Program-made: the position numbers and the translations under genes | The notes under the pieces: generated by a model | The model's input: the letters and a program-made list of their open reading frames with translations, nothing else | Told to the model about the DNA's origin: nothing | The model's database searches: none | Source of the DNA: Istiophorus platypterus | Taxonomy: Eukaryota; Chordata; Actinopteri; Istiophoriformes; Istiophoridae | Length of the DNA stretch: 64,000 nucleotides | Reading direction: 5' to 3' | Assembly (NCBI GenBank): GCA_016859345.1 | Contig: CM029128.1 | Coordinates: 16,756,104-16,820,103 of the forward strand | Shown here: positions 48,961 through 60,552 of the stretch, in pieces | Layout of the letters: every line of letters begins with the position of its first letter | How positions within the stretch are numbered: the stretch's first letter is position 1

Positions 48961-50215
48961 CATCTTGGGTAGTTCCACTCTACAAGGGGGCCAACACTTC
49001 TGATCTGAAAACCCAGAAACCGGTACTCCATCTAAGCTGTCTGTCCTGTCTGATATACAGGGATTGCAGTCCTGTCAACTGAAAGTGATCTGCCTTTCTG
49101 GAGCAAAATAATGTCCTACAATGTCACCAGGGATCATGCTTTCAATTTGGTCATAAAACATTTACTGCTGCAACTGGATTGTGGATGCCATTGTTAACTT
49201 GCTTGATAAACAGCAATTTTGTGTTGCAATCTGTAGATCTATCCAAGACTCACAACATGTTGTTGATTAAGCTACTCTCTGTGAGTTCTGATGAGTTCAT
49301 ATCCTACATTTCTGGTAGAATTCATGCCGTTGCTGTCAATAGTTTGAAGTCCAACCCTGTCTTCTATGAATTAGGTTTATATACTACTTATTTGTTGGGT
49401 TTCTTTTTTTTAATTTTGTCAAATTTGTGTTCTGTGGTGTGAGCTATGATTATTTACCATATGGACTACACAGGGAGGTGATAGTGGGCACACAAACCAT
49501 AGTAGTATGTTACTGATTGTTATGTTCCTTTAAAAACACGTTTGTTGTTGCAAAGTAATATGTAATTTCTAGGAGACAGAGTTGTCAAATCAAGTCCCCA
49601 GATGGTTGATAAAGGTGTCCCACAAAGATCAGTATTAGTTCCTCTGCTATTTACTCTATATAAACAATGTTTTGGGTTTGTTTTTTTTTTTTTTTCGAAC
49701 TGAGCACTACAGTGTTCACTTATGATGATGAAACCGTCTTCTATGTCATCAGTTCGACTTTCAAAAAGGGCGTTGCCCAGGTCACAGTCTTCTTTTCATC
49801 ACCTCACCTACCGATACTTCAAAGGTTGTTCTAGAAAATAAAAGAAAAAAAGAAAATAATCACAATACAAGAGCAAATATATTTGATGTTTCTAATGCAA
49901 TCCACACTCTCAAACTCTCATTGTTACATTATTAAATTATTAATACTTAAGAAACTGGTTAGCAAATTTTGATACAAAACTCATGTTGATCATGTCACAA
50001 AAAATCAAAGTTAAAATGAGACTCATCTACTCTTGCAGACTTTCAAGATATTATTCCTCATATTTGATGGTATGAATTATAACAAGGGCACTGGCTCAAA
50101 GATTATCAAGAGGGATCATTAAGACATTACTCTTCCATGAGCACATGTTATTAATACAGTATATATTTGTTGTATACCATGGTTTTGTGCCAGTGACCTA
50201 AGGTGCAATATTCAA
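48961..50215 (+). pseudogene. Rex1-like LINE reverse transcriptase, broken
   Basis: In shifting frames the order of a Rex1/Babar-type reverse transcriptase is visible. PLYKGG…SDLKTQKP lies near 48970-49020 and FGHKTFTAAT near 49147-49176. VDLSKTHNMLLIKLLS lies near 49230-49281, where the family has VDLSKAFDTV, so the catalytic aspartate of 'AFD' is replaced. FISYISGR…LKS follows near 49296-49353. After about 200 bp comes VDKGVPQRSVL-PLLFTLY near 49604-49664, then YDDETVFYV near 49721-49747 (YADD with the alanine lost). KTHVDHV lies near 49979-50000 and VVYHGF near 50172-50190. Normal elements have the two central blocks adjacent, so about 200 bp is inserted or duplicated. No endonuclease domain or 3' tail was identified. 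Inactive. Confidence 0.75.
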
Positions 50216-51479
50216 TGCATTGTTGTTTTGACAAATCATATATTGCTTATTTTACAAACAGGGTTTTATGTCTACTGAGATACATAGATTCTTTTATAGA
50301 TTGGTATACTGAAGCGGAACTGTTCTAAACAACCATGTTAGAAATATCTCAAATGGTTCTGACATTTAAGATTGATCTTTTTTTCTCTCTAGCCAGCAGT
50401 GAGAGAGGGTTGGTTCTTACTGCGTTACACCAGGGGGTGTGCACACTGGTGGAGCACAAACCCTGGCAATTTGATACATGGCAGCACCCCCACCTTGTCA
50501 TGCACAGTGTAGCTACAGTGAGTCATTACACAGAAACAGGTTCTCTTTCTGAAGGCCCCGGCCTTTCTTCTCTTCCTAGCACAGCCATTTGGGTTACTGC
50601 ATAAATCACATCTAAGTCGCCTTAAGTCCAAATCCTCATGAGCTTTGAATGGCGTCTAGCAGTAGGACTGTGGGATTGCCGAAAATTGAATTTTAGTCCT
50701 GCGGATTTACTTATTGTTGGGGGTAATCATTCATGGATTTGGTTTGGTCTCAGTTGCTTTTTTATTTGCGGTAGAGATAGAGGGATTTTATATATGCATG
50801 CCATTAGAGGGTTATAACGGGCCGCTGAAGGCAGGTTTTGCAAATTGGATGTGACTTGTATTATGCTTCAGAGGGATTTCAATTCATGTAATAACCCGTA
50901 AGGAAGATTGTCAGTGGTAGCCATTTGATTTGAATAAATCCAATAGTCATTTGTTTATTCAGTAAATTAAAGAATGAACCTTGAAGAATCAGAGATATTA
51001 GCAATTATGTTTTCTGAAATGTGATGAAATATAACATTGTAAATGTGCTTTGAAGTCACCTGATGATGTATTTATCACATGAAATGATCCTTTATCGTAT
51101 CATCAAACACCTACACAACAAAGCATGCAATGATGATATGTTGTTCTCTGCACTATGGCAACCTGTCAGGAAAACAAATTGCTATTAGTTTAATATTTCA
51201 GTGAACTGTCATACAGAAGACATGGGAGATATGTTGGCATGTATCTGTTGATTGGCTGGTGTGTGCCCATTGGCGAGGCGTTTAAACTAACTGGGGCAGG
51301 GTGGCTATCAATAATTCAATGGGCGTGTCAGCGCAAAGGTAAACAATGGCTGTAATTAGGGGAGGTCCACACTGTGGACAGGGAGATTAATGAAAGGCCA
51401 GTCATTTCCATTGCTTCCCAGAGACAAGAGGTCTTTCACAGCCATGGAGGTTCTGCCAAACAAAGCACAGCCATATTGA

Positions 51480-51482
<3 letters not shown>
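50216..51482. other. Unique-looking stretch without a recognised gene
   Basis: An 89-codon frame (50335-50604) follows a pyrimidine-rich 'tttttttctctctag' but has no recognised domain. Segments 50600-50960 and 51235-51460 look unique and non-repetitive and could be conserved non-coding DNA (see findings). Confidence 0.5.

Positions 51483-51532
<50 letters not shown>
51483..51532 (+). repeat. (TG)25 microsatellite
   Basis: An uninterrupted TG tract. It produces the poly-His/Thr and Cys/Val frames seen on either strand around 51356-51729; none is a gene. Confidence 0.97.
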
Positions 51533-51533
<1 letters not shown>

Positions 51534-53852
51534 ATGTGTCTATGTATGCTTTCTTGTTTGTGTTTGAATAAGTGAAAAAAGATAAACAGGGAGAGACAGA
51601 GAAAGAGGTTTCTACAAAGCAACAGTCTACATAAAAATTTTTCAACCTTTTTTTTATTTTTTTTTGCTGCATGCATACAGAGGTTAGGTATTGAAGCCAC
51701 TCAGTGCACTCAGCATCAAGGGCAGTCACATCTGAAACGCTTCCATCTTACCTTGATTAACATCAAGATTTGAACAGTACAATAAAGAAGAAAGTCCTTT
51801 CATATCTCATCCCTTTCAGATGCAAGGGTCTTATGTCCAACTTTCTCGTAAAATCACTTAAATGAGAAAATATCAAACCACAATATTTTATCTTATCTTA
51901 ACATTGTACATTGTACATTCTTATTTATTTTTTTCGAATTTTTGAAGCTTGTACCTTTGGTAGAGTTTAAAAAAGATATATATATACATGTAGGGTGGAC
52001 AGGTGAAACTATCTGGGCCTTCACAGTTTAGTCATTTTTATATAGAATGTTATTTAGTGGTAGAATAACAGCTAGACGGGCTGTTTTCTGAGGTATGGCA
52101 TTCACCTTTTTCTATTTTTGCTATTTTGGCTTTTGGATGCAATACATTTCTGATATTTTTTAATTTGGTGATTGACTTTAGTTAAACACTCTAGGCATCT
52201 TTAATATCTCTCTTTTTTATTTCCTCCCTCACCCATTTCAAGTTTATAGATTGAAAAGAACTTATCGTTCATATATCCAAGTCACTGTGTAATTCTGTGT
52301 CAGTGCGCTTAACTGTTAAACTCCATTTACTGCTGATGAACATGCACAGCTGGAGACAGACAGATTGAACAGAATAAAGGAGGAATCTGGAGAAAATTTG
52401 GTTTTGTGGATCTGTAGACATCTAAGCATTTGTCATCACCAAAAGAAAAAAAAAAGATGTTTAATTTAAACAGGAACTCGTTCTTGTTTGCCTTGCTAAA
52501 TCAGTCAGAAAGAAAATCATCTGTATGACCTTGATGCTTTTCATAAGGCTTTTAACAAATTTAAAACATGGCTGACCAAGCATCCACTTTAAGACAGTAA
52601 GATCTGTTCAGTGCAGCAGAAATATGTCTTTTGGGAGATGTGGAAGAGCAATAGTGAAAAAAAAAAAAATTGATGGCATTGATGTGAGATAGTATTAATC
52701 ATACAGCCAACAGAAGGATTAAAGATGCAATGTAACACTACATGGGAAAATTTGTCATTAAGAGTGCAGACAAAGTAATGTTGAAAAAGGTGGGGTGTTA
52801 TTCTGGAACGCTATGAATCACACGATGTTCATATCTGAATGCCCTGTGAGTTTGGTTAAGAAGCAGTTTAGGTGCCAGAAAGACAAAGATACATCCCAAC
52901 ACTAGTTTCTGACCATAAAATTCTTTAACTTTCATTTGCAGGGGTATGTTTGATATTTCAGGTGACTTTTGAAGCAACGACCCCCCAATTTTGGTGCTGT
53001 TTACATTCTACAGACATATTGGCAGCTTCAGATATAATTCATCACTTCCCTCCAACAGGTGATGTCTATGTTGCTCCTGTGGTTTAAATGGTCCTAAGTC
53101 ACTAAAAAAAAAAATTAATGGCTAAAATAAATGTAAAACTCATTCTATAAAATTGTTGGAATGCAGTCACGTGGGAGTCATGTTGGTATAAATATTTCAT
53201 TTAAAGTCTATCATACTATAATGACCACCGATTCTCTCTTGTGTATGATGCAACATAAATTGTGTTTAAAAGATAAAATAAACCAAACTATGGATGCACT
53301 GACAATTTTTTTCTCCCCTGATACTGATTCTGATACAAATGCACAGGCTTTTAGCAGCGCAGAGCAGCTGCTTTGGATTGGCTTGGAAGTGACGGCTTGT
53401 TAACATGTAGTCCTAATAGGCCATGTTTCTGTCACTGTTTCATACCTGTTCCATAATTTTCATTTGCAGGAACATTAATTTTACATTAACAGATTGACAA
53501 CTGTTAATGGTGCACCTTGGACGCTTAATAACCATTACTTTTTTATTTAAAGATTTATTTATTTTTCAGTCTTAAACATCGACATCATTCGAGTAACATG
53601 AATCATAGAATGCACTGAGCTGGAATCTCTGACTAAAAATGATGTCCTTTTTTAAGAAGTACTCTGTGTGGGCATTCTAAGCATAAAACGCTCCTATATG
53701 ACCATCTGTTACATTTATATTCAGTATTTTAATATTATGCGGCTTACAAACAGTTGATTAAGTCAAGTACCTCACGTACGGTTAATTCCTGCTTCCTTTC
53801 AGCACCATGGACAGCGATATTAAGAAGCTTTTAACAGTTGAATGCAGGCACA
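51533..53852. other. AT-rich stretch without a recognised gene
   Basis: T/A runs lie near 51650-51664, 52446-52455, 52658-52670 and 53104-53115. No coding motif was found. Confidence 0.6.
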
Positions 53853-53920
53853 TGCTCCTAAGTGCTGTTTTGGGAAATAGCACTTAGGAGCAAACTTTAA
53901 GAGCATTTGAATAAATGCTC
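53853..53920. other. Two adjacent perfect hairpins
   Basis: Arms tgctcctaagtgct (53853-53866) and agcacttaggagca (53879-53892) form a perfect 14-bp stem with a 12-nt loop. Eight bases later, gagcattt (53901-53908) and aaatgctc (53913-53920) form an 8-bp stem with a 4-nt loop. No repeat family was recognised. The larger stem is too short for an ordinary microRNA precursor. Confidence 0.8.
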
Positions 53921-55258
53921 TCGGAATTCATTCAACTAGCCAGATGAGTTGTGTTGTTTTCGGTTCTTGATATGAGCTGCCTTTACCAGAGTACAGTCAA
54001 TGGATGTCCCAGTTAAATCCCCACCTGGGCATGTGAGCAAGATAAGAGTCTCCCCCTTATGACTCAATAGAAAAACACAACAAAGACATAAGATGCCTCT
54101 TGGATGCAGAAAACACAAATGATGATAGTATTATGCAGAGATTTGATTCTCAGCTCAAACTTACGGAAAGCCAAGAACACTCCAGCTAATGGCTTTGCAC
54201 CAGTTTGGGCCTCTTATTTCACTTTACTGTTCTAGTGTCTAATCATGTGAAACATGCTTCATTGTGACAAGTGCACATTTGAAACTCACATCTGAAATGC
54301 TCACTTTCTGGTGTTTAATTTCTCATAACTTTTGTGTTTGATTGTTGCCACAGGCACATCTGCATGTGGATTTTCCTGTGCTGTTCGATAGCATTTTATT
54401 TTGTGGCATATACTGACCCTCATATTAGAGATTATAGTCCATATCCATGTGGTTTCTGCTAAAGTTTCACCAGAGTCATGGTAATCCCATCACTGAGAGC
54501 CATGTGTCAATGTGCTTGTGTCTGCTTATACGGCTCTTTGTGTGTGCACGTGTCACTGTGCATGTGCCTAGAAATGTCCAATAGCACTGATTTAAGCGGG
54601 ATTTAAAATGTCAAATCTTTGCCTCTGAAAAACAATGCATTGTGAGCCACCACCTGTCAAATGCTGCACTAAAGGGAGGTCCTCAAATCGCTTTCGAAAG
54701 ACCTCGTGTTTGATCTCCCGGCCGCGGGGACAGAAGGATAAAAAAGGAAACACACCTGCGAACAAAGCCAGTGCATGTATACCCCATGATTCCCGCATGT
54801 TAGACCTACCCTGGCTGCATTTCCTCTGCTCCCCCCGGCAATCATTCATCATGCCGTCACACTCGAAGAGAGGGGGGAATGCGGCTCATGTATCTCTGCC
54901 ATACACCAGTTTCCTGGAACAGGCACAGGGGCCACTGCATGATCAGCTGGTTCCTTTATGCCCAAAATACCTCATCTGCATTAACTTCATCACAGCTGAT
55001 TTATCTTATCTCTGCTGAATTGATTTACTATGAATCACCAGGATTGTACCACAGATAGAAGCAGGTTCATGTTTACCAAATAAGATACAGCACACAATGC
55101 CTGGAGTGAAAAATTCAGCGGATTCTTTTAATGGGTGAAGAATCTGGCCAACGGAAGGATTTGTTTATAAAATCTTGCTTTGCATATTTCATACTAATAC
55201 TAATACTAATATTTAGGTCATCTGCACTGAGAGCATTTAAACAAGGATTTTTTTTGGA
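53921..55258. other. Stretch with a GC-richer unique block; no recognised gene
   Basis: The block 54600-55020 is GC-richer, includes a CpG cluster ('cccggccgcgggg', about 54718-54730) and is open for 127 codons on the plus strand (54635-55018) and 86 on the minus strand (54592-54852). Neither product shows a known domain. The openness on both strands suggests composition, not coding. Confidence 0.5.
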
Positions 55259-55281
55259 TTTTTTTTTTTTTTTTTTTTTTT
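55259..55281 (+). repeat. Poly(T) tract, 23 T
   Basis: An uninterrupted T run, possibly the reverse of a retroposon tail. No body was recognised beside it. Confidence 0.95.
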
Positions 55282-56574
55282 GAGGGAGGGGGCAACCGGT
55301 TATGTTCCTGAATTGTTACAATAAACAGAGCAATCTAAATAATACATACTCCCTAATCTCAATTGTGTGGTGGTTTAAAGTTGAATCATTACAGTATGAA
55401 GTTTAATGAAACCCATAGTGTCTAGCTTACAAAGAATTGAACCAGCTCCCAAATACAATTGAATACCTTATGAAGACAGAGCTTTGTGACACCAGTGGAG
55501 GAGGATTTTGTGAGGACAGGGCTTTTATGTATTGTTAGAAGCCATGTAGTTATTTCCAGCTACACTGATCTACCTGCAAGGAAAGATACCACTAACACCT
55601 CTTTGTATTTTGCTCTTTTTCGTCATCTTTTATTGCCTTTCAACCAGTGCATATTTTCAGCACTTTCACGCCGATGTGCTGCTATAAGCACAAGATTTAT
55701 ATATTTTATCAGTGTACTCCTGTGCCACTTTTGTGTGTTTGTTGCTGTGGTATTTTAAGCTGCATCCCTGTCTTAAGCAGTTTCTGCTAAAGCAATGTGT
55801 CAGGCCTTATTCCCACACCCAGCAGGTTGTTGTTCTTCTTGATAGCTCACCAACAGGCATATTACCAGGCCCGGTTGTTACTGTCACTGATGTAGAGCCC
55901 CAAGACATCACCTTCCCCTGTTCACAGTTCCTCAAAGTGTTATGTGTCATGTAACAAGAGTGTACACCTTTTGTCCAGGCTGGGTCTGCAGGGACCCCAG
56001 GGGGGTGGGGGGGGGTGACATGAGATTGAGACGGCACGTCTGGTCCCTGTCCCTGGGAGATGAATGGGTCATGGTCCACCCCCACAAAGTCCCCAGACAT
56101 CCCCAGATGTTCCCAGACCTCATGTGGCCAGAGTAGTTGACAGGCCCGAGAGACGCAGAGTCACAGCATGATTAATCACCACACACGCTGTAGCATGCAG
56201 TTTGGCTCATGCTGGCCCCCTGCCGAATAACTGGCCACTGCACTGAAAAACACCCCCTGCTACCGAGAAAAATATTGACTAATGCAGAGCTATTTACACG
56301 TACCAAACAAAAGAAGGGGCTTGATAGAGTAGGTTAAAATTTCATTCAACAGACAGCAAATCAAGAGCCATGCTTTTAAAAAAAGGGACTAGCAATAAAG
56401 AATACCCTTCAGAGGCAATTTAGAAGTAAAAAGAAGTTCTTTGGTGAGTGTGAGCATATGTGTTTACCAAGCTACTTCTACTAAGTGTAACAGAAAAATT
56501 TAAGAGCAACACTCAAGTGTAAAAAGGGTAAATAAACCCACTGATTGTTTTAACCACACCCTCCACCTTTTCTG
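55282..56574. other. Stretch without a recognised gene
   Basis: The GC-richer segment 55960-56240 contains a G-rich run (about 55996-56014) and frames on both strands without a domain. The rest is AT-rich. Confidence 0.55.
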
Positions 56575-58815
56575 ACTTATGGCATAGAAATTGAACAAGA
56601 ATCCTCTTCTCTCGGACCATTATTTAATAACTTTTGAGCTTCTATTGCTGGACACATCATTAGGAAAAAAAGGCCTTAACTAGATGTCTGCCTGATAGAG
56701 CTGTAGCTAAGGAAGTGATTCCATCAGTGCTAAATTCACTGCCATATCACAATATAACAGAGAACTTGTATGCTAACTTTAGCCCCTCCTAAGCTGATCA
56801 GCTTGTTCATAGTGCTTTAGGCTCAGTGAGAATGAAACTCGATTCAATTGCCCCTCTAAAAAAGAAGATAATAAAACAAAGGAGGTTAGCTCCATGGTTT
56901 AACTCTCAAATCCGTATATTAAAGCAAACAACATGAAAACTTGAAAGGATATGGCGCTAAACTAAACTGGAACAATCCCGCTTAGCGTGGCATGATAGTC
57001 TTAAAACTTAAAAGAAGGCCCTCAGCAATGCCAGAGCTTTACTCATCTCTAATAGAGGAAAATAAAAACAACCCTAGGTTTCTTTTCAGCCTTGTAGCCA
57101 GGCTGACTGAAAGTCATGGCTCAGTTGATCCATGTATTCCTATAACTCTCAGTAGTGATGATTTCATGAGCTTCTTTAATGATATAATTCCAACTATTAG
57201 AGACACAGTTAATCCCCACCACCCTCAAATAGCACTAATTTTTCCTCAAACACAGGAAACAGCCGTAAAACCCAATATATACTTAGTTTCTCTCTTATCG
57301 GCCTTCGCTAACTAACTTCAGTGATCTCTTCATCAAAACCATCAACCTGTCTATTAGACCTCATCCCAACCAGGCTGCTTAAGGAAATTCTACCCTTAGC
57401 TAGCCCACCTCTACTAGATATAAACATCTGTCCTTACTATCGGGCTATGTACATCAGTCCTTTAAAATAGCTGTAATTAAACCTCTTCTTAAAAAGCCTA
57501 GCCTCAGTCCAGATGTTTTAGCCACTATAGACCCATATCTAACCTTCTCTTTCTCTCTAAGATCCATGAGAAAACTGTCGCCAACCAGTTGCGTGACTTT
57601 TTACATAATAATAGTTTATCTGAGGATTTTCAGTCAGGATTTAGAGGCATCATAGCATGGAGACAGCACTGGTGAAGGTTACAAATGATCTACTAACCAG
57701 ATTGGATAAATTTGTTGTCTCCATACTTGTTATATCAGATATTGCCTGATAAAACAGACAACCACATTTGACATATTGACCATCAAATCCTATTACAGAG
57801 ACTGGAGCATTTCATTGCGGTTAAAGGACTCACTCTTAGCTGGTTTAAGTCCTAGTCATCAGAGCAATATTAAATTGTGCATATTAACAATGAATCCTCC
57901 ATCTACTCAAAAGTTAGTCACAGAGTTTCACAACGTTCTGTGCTTGGACCAGTTCTATTCACCATATATATGTTTCCCTTAGGCAATATTATCAGGAAAC
58001 ACTACATAAACTTCCATTGTTTAGCAGATGATATCCAATTGTATCTGTTGATGAAGCCTGACGAATAAGTTAGCTAAACTTCATGCATGTCTTAAGGATA
58101 TAAAGATCTGGATGACCAGCAACTCCCTTTGAACTCAGATAAAACTAAAGTTGTTGTGCTTGGCCCGCAACACCTCGCAAAAACGCATTATCTAATTATA
58201 CTTACTCTAGATGGCATTGCTCTGGCCTCTAGCACCACAACGAGGAATCTTGGAGTTCTCTTCGATCAGGACGTGTCCTTTAACTCCCACATAAAACAAA
58301 CTTCAAGGACTAACTTTTTCACACACATAATATCACAAATACAGGCACATCCTTTCTCAAAATGATGTGGAAAAACTAGCACATGCTTTCGTTACTTCTA
58401 GGCTCGATTATTGCAACTCTTTATTATCAGGCTTTCTCAACAAATCTGTGAATATTCTCCAGCTGATTCAGAATTCTGCAGCCAGAGTACTGACAAGAAA
58501 GAGAAAGAGAGATCATATCTCGCCTGTGTTTGCTTCTCTGCATTGGCTCCCTGTGAATTCCACAACACAATTTTAAATCCTCCTCTTCACCTATAAAGCC
58601 CTTAATGGCCAGGCCCCGTCCTATCTCAAAGAGCTACTGCCCCATGAGCCTGATCAACACCCGCTGCTTTAATCAGTATGATTACTACTGTTACCATTTC
58701 ATTTAGTGCTATTAGTAATATTATTAGCCCCATGGTATAACTATTAGCTTTGTTAGTAATGCCATTGTTGTCAACCATCCTTACATGGTACCTGTATTGT
58801 GCTATGCTCTATCCC

Positions 58816-58819
<4 letters not shown>

Positions 58820-58857
<38 letters not shown>
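58820..58857 (+). repeat. (TC)n microsatellite inside the LINE 3' region
   Basis: About 19 TC units. A CT tract at this position is a normal part of the 3' region of this LINE family as I recall it, probably expanded here. Confidence 0.95.
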
Positions 58858-58864
<7 letters not shown>

Positions 58865-58878
58865 CCAGTCGAGGCAGA

Positions 58879-58889
58879 CCCCCCCCCCC
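58879..58889 (+). repeat. C11 run in the LINE 3' region
   Basis: Lies after 'cgaggcaga' where the remembered family consensus has a mixed GC stretch; likely slippage. Confidence 0.9.
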
Positions 58890-59281
58890 ACCACTACCAC
58901 CATGAGCCAGGATCTGTTCAACGTTTCTACTGTTAAAAAGGAGTTTTTTGTTGCCACTGTCACCAAGTTCTTGCTCATGGGGGAAATATTGGGTCTCTTT
59001 GAATAATAACTATAAAGAGTCTGGACTAGACCTGCTCTATATGAAGTACCCTGAGAAAACCTCCGTAATGATATTGTGCTATATAGATAAAACTGAATCA
59101 ATCACATGTATTCTTATGACATGGATTTAACCTACATGTAACCCATGGCTCATCACCTGATAAAAATGTGCAATTTCTTTCTTCCTTTTATTTGTGTGGT
59201 ATGCTTTATAACCTCTCTAGCAATTAACAATTGAAATTAAGATCAATCTAATTCAATGGAAATATAAACAGTAAATATAAA

Positions 59282-59330
59282 CCGATCTGCCACGCATCAA
59301 AACCAGTTACCAGTTTTAATGTTGTGGCTG
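59282..59330. repeat. Minimal palindromic transposon-end element (copy 2)
   Basis: 'gatctgccacgcatcaaaac' is followed by 'cagttaccagttttaatgtt' and 'gtggctg'. The arms 'cacgcatcaaaac' and 'gttttaatgttgtg' are near-perfect inverted repeats. The same core with 'gacctgccac' and a palindromic centre occurs at 11290-11345. It sits about 180 bp downstream of the LINE end. Confidence 0.6.
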
Positions 59331-59559
59331 TGTATAGAAAACCAAATGAGTTTATTTAGAGAATTTAGAGTTTTCCAGAATCCTCACAGTGACAACAAGA
59401 CTGCAGGAGGTCTGGGCCAAAAAAATAGTCCCACACATACTCCCCCTTATAGCCAAAATTTTTTTTTTTCCTTTGTTTTAAGTTGAGATTGAACAACAAG
59501 ATATGGTATAATGTGTTGATGATACTTTTTTAGTTGGTGCTGGAAGGTGGATTTCATTC

Positions 59560-59695
59560 CTGTCCAAAAAAACCAAGGCTAGCTGTCTTTGTGCAAACGT
59601 AAGCGAACTTTCTGCTGGCTGTACCTTCATATTTCATGGACAGATGGAGCAGTATCGATTTCATCTAACCCTCAGAAATTTTCATCATTTTTTAG
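59560..59695 (+). repeat. Right half of the foldback element type seen at 4580-4840
   Basis: 'cctgtccaaaaaaaccaagg', then 'ctgctggctgtaccttcata', 'tttcatggacagatggagca' and 'gtatcgatttcatctaaccc' match the interior and right end of the family. The left inverted end is missing. Confidence 0.5.
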
Positions 59696-60459
59696 CTTGT
59701 TCTCTTCTTGTTATTTATTTACATTTTTTCTTTGTTTATTACATCTATTTTTCTTGTTTCTTTTGTTGACATGCAGTGAAGTCATGTCCATCCTGTTGCA
59801 ATATGAATTTACCAAGAAAAGTTATTTGAACTTTTGTTGTAATGGTGACGTCTATCGTTTTGCAGTGAACACTGTCTAACCGATTCAACAAAATAAAGTG
59901 TATAAGAATAAATGATTGAATATCTTGCTCAGAAAAATCAAAACCAACGGGGTAGAGATCGTGTCCTGTGTGTTGTAACACCCATGGTGCATCAGAAATT
60001 ATTCAAATTAGAGAAGACAAAATGACTTAATCACCATAAATTAAGATATAACATACAACTTTCATGAATAACCATTTTTGCAGTGAGTGCAGACCATAGA
60101 GCAGAGAGAGAACAAGAATACCACTTACTCTCTCGGATGGAAACACTGCACCGGTTAAATGATTATGTTTTGAATTGCACAGACACAACCGCTACACACT
60201 TGTACATTTGATGATAAAATCTGACAATGTCATACAGACCTCTACAGTATGCATTTCATACTCACTTGCTGCTTGATGCTGCTTTCTCACATCCCCTTCA
60301 AACATGTGTGGGTGGTTTAAGCCGTCAATCCATTTCAAAGGGTATTTTGGGGTCAGCGAGCAAAACAGTGTAGAAGCTTCAAAAAGTGTGAGTGCGCATG
60401 GATGGTCTGATACCACTCGCCTACTTTGTTGGACAATAATTTACGGTGGCCCTGAGGGT
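59696..60459. other. AT-rich stretch without a recognised gene
   Basis: Short frames only. The overlapping 74- and 80-codon frames near 60192-60546 lie on opposite strands and have no motif. Confidence 0.55.
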
Positions 60460-60552
60460 CAAAACACAATGGCATTTCACAAAACACAACAACATTTCAC
60501 AGAACACAGCAACATTTCGCAAAGGACGACATTTCACAAAGCGTGACATTTG
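60460..60552 (+). repeat. Short tandem repeat, period about 20 bp
   Basis: About four units of the form 'aacacaacaacatttcacaa' with substitutions, the last ones shorter. The lead-in 'ggccctgagggtcaaaacac' together with these units is wording I recognise from a fish interspersed repeat. Confidence 0.65.

Larger units (their letters stand above)
56575..59105 (+). mobile_element. L2/Maui-type LINE retrotransposon, 5'-truncated and inactive
   Basis: This is the largest element of the window. It starts inside the end of the endonuclease or linker part and runs through the reverse transcriptase to the 3' end. In order: linker region (about 56575-57000), 'IEENKNNPRFLFSLVARLT' near 57052-57108, a 'DFQSGFRG' block near 57627-57650 and 'TALVKVTNDLLTRLDKFVV' near 57663-57718. 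Next come a degraded 'DHQILLQRLEHF' block near 57777-57815, SVLGPVLFTIYM near 57931-57966 and the catalytic box as LADD at 58021-58032 (normally YADD). 'NSDKTKVVVLGPQHL', 'RNLGVLFDQDVSFNSHIKQ' and 'VTSRLDYCNSLLSGF' follow. The 3' untranslated part holds (CT)n, a C-run, the tail wording 'gttaaaaaggagttttttgt', 'tcatgggggaaatattgggt' and an ending near 'gataaaactgaatc'. Frameshifts, stops and a small 3' deletion make it dead. Confidence 0.88.

Noticed and set aside
50335..50604. 89-codon frame preceded by a pyrimidine-rich AG
   Set aside because: No recognised domain and no clear donor site; kept only as part of the unique block.
51356..51729. Frames rich in His/Thr or Cys/Val
   Set aside because: Produced by the (TG)25 microsatellite.
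53853..53892. MicroRNA precursor
   Set aside because: The stem is only 14 bp with a 12-nt loop, too short, and flanking bases do not extend the pairing; a partial seed resemblance is not evidence.
60460..60552. CRISPR-like array
   Set aside because: Units of about 20 bp are directly adjacent without spacers, in vertebrate DNA.
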